Assembly (NCBI GenBank): GCA_944389225.1
Contig: CALXLP010000008.1
Span: 1-47,630 of the forward strand
Length of the DNA stretch: 47,630 nt
Direction: 5' to 3'
From: an uncultured Clostridia bacterium
Lineage (GTDB): Bacteria > Bacillota > Clostridia > TANB77 > CAG-508
A program made the translations under genes and the position numbers. This document shows, piece after piece, positions 44,812-47,630 of this stretch (positions within the stretch are counted from its first letter, which is position 1; every line of letters starts with the position of its first letter). The notes below the pieces were generated by a model. The model had not been told where the DNA came from. It did no database searches and was given only the letters and a program-made list of their open reading frames with translations.

Positions 44812-45297
44812 TTATAAATCAATGAAATCTCCGGGATATTCATCTTTATAATGGCTAAGAGATGTTTTATTTTGACTGCTTTGTTGCTGCTTTCCATATT
44901 TTAAGTTAGAAAAAGCTTCTGTCAATATGTTGACTTTTTCTTTGGAAAATCCCATCAACATAAATTCTTTTTTAGCTTCTTCAGGAAGATAATTATATTC
45001 AATCAATCTAGATAGAATCAATTGTTCTCCAAATGTTAATTCATGAATACGATACATTAATATAGAAACAATTGTATCAATATTTTCAATTCCTTTAGAA
45101 AAAAATTTTTGTATAGTAGAATATAATGATAATTTATCATTATGAAATAAATCAAGAAGTTGTTGTATTGTTTCTTTTGGAATACCATTTATAATTATTT
45201 GAATTTCTGGTGATATTTTTCTTTTAATTTCTTCGTTTTCAAGATATTCTTGTACTACAGTTTTTTCTCTAGCAGAATTAGATTTAAAAACTTTCAT
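44812..45297 (-). CDS. Unknown soluble helical protein, 161 aa
   Basis: I do not recognise this protein. It has no signal peptide or membrane segment; the composition is helical and charged (EIQIIINGIPKETIQQLLDL, MYRIHELTFGEQLILSRLIE), with a Gln/Ser-rich linker and an acidic C-terminus (DEYPGDFIDL). The helix-rich repeats resemble structural adaptor folds, but no motif supports a function. AAGGAG precedes its ATG on the minus strand. It stands alone, convergent with obgE, next to tRNA-Glu. Confidence 0.7.
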   Translation of the reverse strand: MKVFKSNSAREKTVVQEYLENEEIKRKISPEIQIIINGIPKETIQQLLDLFHNDKLSLYSTIQKFFSKGIENIDTIVSILMYRIHELTFGEQLILSRLIEYNYLPEEAKKEFMLMGFSKEKVNILTEAFSNLKYGKQQQSSQNKTSLSHYKDEYPGDFIDL

Positions 45298-45419
45298 ATA
45301 TAGTTCTCCTTATGTGATAAATTCAACTTATTATACCATAATCGGTAAAATTAGTAAAATTTTCTAATAGCAGTTGACGAAACTAAAAAAAAATGATATA
45401 AATATTAAGTGAATTTTAT

Positions 45420-45494
45420 GGCCCCTTGGTCAAGCGGTTAAGACGCCACCCTCTCAAGGTGGAATCATGGGTTCGATTCCCGTAGGGGTCACCA
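45420..45494 (+). tRNA. tRNA-Glu (CTC)
   Basis: Acceptor GGCCCCT/AGGGGTC (one G-U pair), D arm with CAAGCGGTTAA, anticodon stem CCACC/GGTGG with loop CTCTCAA (anticodon CTC, reading GAG), T arm ATGGG-TTCGATT-CCCGT, discriminator A and encoded CCA. 75 nt. Confidence 0.95.
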
Positions 45495-45499
45495 AACAA

Positions 45500-45532
45500 A
45501 ATCAGTAGATGATATAGTCTACTGATTTTTTT
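45500..45532 (+). terminator. Terminator after tRNA-Glu
   Basis: AATCAGTAGA pairs with TCTACTGATT, then TTTTT. Confidence 0.85.
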
Positions 45533-45661
45533 AATCTTATACATAAAAAGTAGAGAAAAACTTGAAAATATATAGGGCAATGTGATATAAAAGAATGGAA
45601 GGCAAATAAACAAAACACCTTAGAAAAATAAATATAAATTATAGTACTAAGGAGGAAAAAA

Positions 45662-46772
45662 ATGAGAGAAGTAAAAGGGGAAAACAAAGCAAAAAGTGAA
45701 AAGAGACAGAATGCAGGAATTACATTAATTGCATTAGTCATTACAATCATTGTATTACTAATTTTAGCAGGAGTATCAATTGCAACTTTAACAGGAGATA
45801 ATGGGATATTTTCAAAATCAAGTGAAGCAAAAAAAGAAAGTGAAATTGCATCAGTAAAGGAACAAGCACAGTTAGATATTTCAAATTATGTAGCAGAAAA
45901 ATTAGAAAAAGGAGAAGATTCAACTGTAAATACACCAGGAAAAGTGCAGGAAATATTAGATAAAGCAAATGAAAATAACGAAAATAAATATTATGCAGGA
46001 TATACTCAAACAGGTGTGAAAACACCAAGTGGATATGAAGTACCATATGAAGAATTATATACAGCAGAAGGTGTAACTGATGTAAGTGTTTCTAATTATG
46101 GAGATAAAGTAGATTATAAATCAAAAGATAGTTCACTGACATGGAGAATATTTTATGATGATGAAGATTATGTGTATCTAATTTCATCAAAAGAAGATGG
46201 AAGTAACACTGTAGAATCTTGTATATTAAGCGAATATCTAGACAGTCCAAAGAAATATTCTGGGTCAGCAGATATAACAGACGAGTTTCTAAAATCATTA
46301 AATGGTATATGGTTTACAGCATTGGCAGGCAATTCTAATACGAATAATAATGCAAGAGCAGTAGCATATTTAATGGATCAAGAGGTATGGAAAGATTATA
46401 AAGATGAAAATGCAAGTTATGCAATTGGAGGTCCAACATTAGAATTATTTATTAATTCATTTAATGCGACTTCAGAAGAAAATGAACGAGGATTTTCAAT
46501 AAATATAAGTACTTATGTACCAGATGGATATACTCAACAAAGCGGTGTATGCTTATACAAAGAATATAATAATGAAATTTATAATAATGGAACAAACTAT
46601 TGGTTAGCATCTCCACGTAATTTCTCTGGCAATCAAAGAATACACTATGTAAACCGGAAATGACAATATGTTGAATAGTGTAGAAATAACAGAAAATTGT
46701 GGACTTAGACCAATGGTTATTATTCCAAAATCTAAATTTCAATACAACATAGTACCAGAAAATGAAAATTAA
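45662..46772 (+). CDS. Type IV pilin-like surface protein, frame interrupted at a CGG codon
   Basis: A Clostridia-type pilin-like protein: basic leader ending QNAG, then ITLIALVITIIVLLILAG (N-terminal pilin helix, with Ala at +5 where many pilins have Glu), then a charged helix and a large beta-rich domain. Frame 0 from ATG 45662 (AAGGAGG) ends at CGG AAA TGA (46655-46663) after YVN. Skipping C46655 gives GNDNMLNSVEITENCGLRPM and ends at TAA 46770-46772 (369 residues). The GLRPxV ending is the usual C-terminal motif of this protein class, so the shifted frame is the ancestral one. It stands outside the Tad-like locus and, unlike the MENA proteins, has a standard prepilin leader. Confidence 0.85.
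46655..46657 (+). other. +1 frameshift site at CGG in the pilin-like gene
   Basis: Context GTA AAC CGG AAA TGA in frame 0; the continued reading is GTA AAC (C) GGA AAT GAC. Again a GGA glycine codon in the +1 frame. Confidence 0.8.
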
Positions 46773-46855
46773 AAGGAGAATAATGATATAAAAATAAAAA
46801 AATTGAAAAAATTACTTTACTTTATAAAAAAATGTGTTATACTAGAAAGGTAAAA

Positions 46856-46979
46856 ATTAAAAGGGAGTAGCTTTCAATTACTAATCAACAGTCGCGATAG
46901 TTATATCTGGTTAGTAAGCTTTTAATAAAGTAAGCAAGACTTTTAAAAGGATAAAATCTTTTTAAGAGTCTTTTTTTGT
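46856..46979 (+). ncRNA. yybP-ykoY manganese riboswitch with terminator
   Basis: Diagnostic yybP-ykoY blocks occur in order: AAAGGGAGTAGC (about 46859), CAACAGTCGCGATAG (46886-46900), TATATCTGGTTAG (46902-46914) and AGCAAGAC (46933-46940). A terminator follows: GACTTTTAAAAGGAT (about 46938-46952) pairs with TCTTTTTAAGAGTC, then TTTTTTTG. The family senses Mn2+ and switches on export genes. A -10 TATACT at 46838-46843 is present but the -35 is unclear. The 46773-46837 stretch is A/T-rich and otherwise empty. Confidence 0.85.
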
Positions 46980-47172
46980 TGAATAGAAAAATTAATTACA
47001 TTAAAAAGATTTTATTTCCTAAATAGTATAAAGGAAATGGAGGCTATCAAAATGTAAAGATAAGTAAAAATATTTCATTTTTACAGAAAAATAAAACCAA
47101 AATATTGATATATTTTCATGGTTTGGATAAAATAAAAGTGAAAATATACGAAATTTTAAAGGAGGAAAAAAA

Positions 47173-47630
47173 TTGGAGAGTAGAAACTGGTTTAATAAAG
47201 AAGTAAAGGATGTAGAAAAAGAATTAGAAACAAACCAAGAAACAGGTTTATCACAAGAAGAAGTCATAAAAAGAAGAGAAAAATATGGATTAAATCAATT
47301 AAAGGAAAAGAAGAAAAAATCTTTATTCATGAGATTTGTAGACCAATTTAAAGATTTTTCTATTATCATTTTAATTATTGCAGCTATCGTATCAGGAGTT
47401 GTAGGCGTGGCAGAAGGAGAAGGTATTACAGATACGATTATCATTTTAATTGTTGTTATTTTAAATGCCATTATTGGTGTAACGCAAGAATCAAAAGCAG
47501 AAAAATCATTAGAAGCATTGCAAAAATTAACAGACCATGCTTCTAAAGTTATCAGAGATGGAAATGTAACTGTTGTTCCAGCAAAAGAATTAGTACCAGG
47601 AGATATTGTGGTATTAGATACAGGAGATTA
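47173..47630 (+). CDS. P-type cation-transporting ATPase (5' part, truncated by window end)
   Basis: The first ~152 residues of a P2-type (SERCA/PMR1-like) ATPase. It starts at TTG 47173 after AAAGGAGG and reads WFNKEVKDVEKELETN, then the N-terminal actuator region (EVIKRREKYGLNQL), the first two membrane helices (DFSIIILIIAAIVSGV and TIIILIVVILNAIIG) and the A-domain start (VPAKELVPGDIVVLDTGD). The phosphorylation motif DKTGT lies beyond the window. Placement behind a Mn riboswitch suggests Mn2+ (or Ca2+/Mn2+) efflux, as for other riboswitch-linked P-type ATPases. No frame problem is seen in the visible part. Confidence 0.9.
   Translation, partial: MESRNWFNKEVKDVEKELETNQETGLSQEEVIKRREKYGLNQLKEKKKKSLFMRFVDQFKDFSIIILIIAAIVSGVVGVAEGEGITDTIIILIVVILNAIIGVTQESKAEKSLEALQKLTDHASKVIRDGNVTVVPAKELVPGDIVVLDTGD

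Noticed and set aside
45416..45613. Minus-strand reading frame over tRNA-Glu
   Set aside because: It runs through a clear tRNA gene and has no RBS.

Overview
The window is chromosomal DNA from a low-GC, spore-forming member of the Firmicutes, probably a Clostridia-type anaerobe. The evidence is the strong A+T bias, AGGAGG ribosome binding sites, an alpha/beta small acid-soluble spore protein, SpoIVB, sigma-H, SpoVG, a threonine T-box, a manganese (yybP-ykoY) riboswitch and the era-yqzL-recO order. I cannot name the species. Layout: 1-5.5 kb has a Nudix hydrolase, lexA behind a LexA-box-like site, and a heterodimeric ABC exporter behind a promoter with a striking repeated operator. 5.5-9.2 kb has a Bax-inhibitor-1 type membrane protein flanked by inverted repeats, an AlkD-like DNA glycosylase and a membrane-anchored GH18 protein. 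9.3-14 kb has sigH, a tRNA-Thr divergent from a T-box operon (unknown gene plus thrS), and rplU-rpmA. 14-21.4 kb has a palindromic repeat element, a GT4 glycosyltransferase, era-yqzL-recO, hpf, a polytopic membrane protein, an SASP and a Cof-type phosphatase. 21.5-34.4 kb is a 14-gene Tad-like pilus or secretion locus: a CpaB-like protein, two MinD/TadZ-like proteins, a membrane-anchored TadA ATPase, a TadB-TadC fusion and nine small or large pilin-like or accessory proteins, six of which start with the same leaderless MENA motif. 34.5-47.6 kb has spoIVB, murC, spoVG, pth, an RNase E/G, rimO, a small unknown gene, trpS, a cupin, obgE, tRNA-Glu, a large type IV pilin-like protein, and a Mn riboswitch in front of a P-type ATPase that runs off the end. 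The most unusual signal concerns the codon CGG. Reading all recognised genes, I find only five in-frame CGG codons. At four of them the reading frame is lost and the conserved protein resumes exactly one base later, with the C skipped and a GGN glycine codon read. The four genes are tadA (inside the Walker A motif), tadB-tadC, the normally essential obgE, and the pilin-like gene near 46 kb. CGG in other frames (AAC GGA, GAC GGA and so on) is common and harmless. This is the pattern expected if CGG is unassigned and ribosomes shift +1 there through out-of-frame binding of tRNA-Gly. A systematic C-insertion sequencing artefact is the main alternative. The fifth CGG lies in a small gene with different codon use and is the natural counter-example to test. 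Dispersed GGGAC-type palindromic repeats (REP/MITE-like) sit directly after several stop codons and are a second unexplained layer. Sporulation genes appear wired to sigma factors of this genome: spoVG has a textbook sigma-H promoter, and sigH itself lies in the window.
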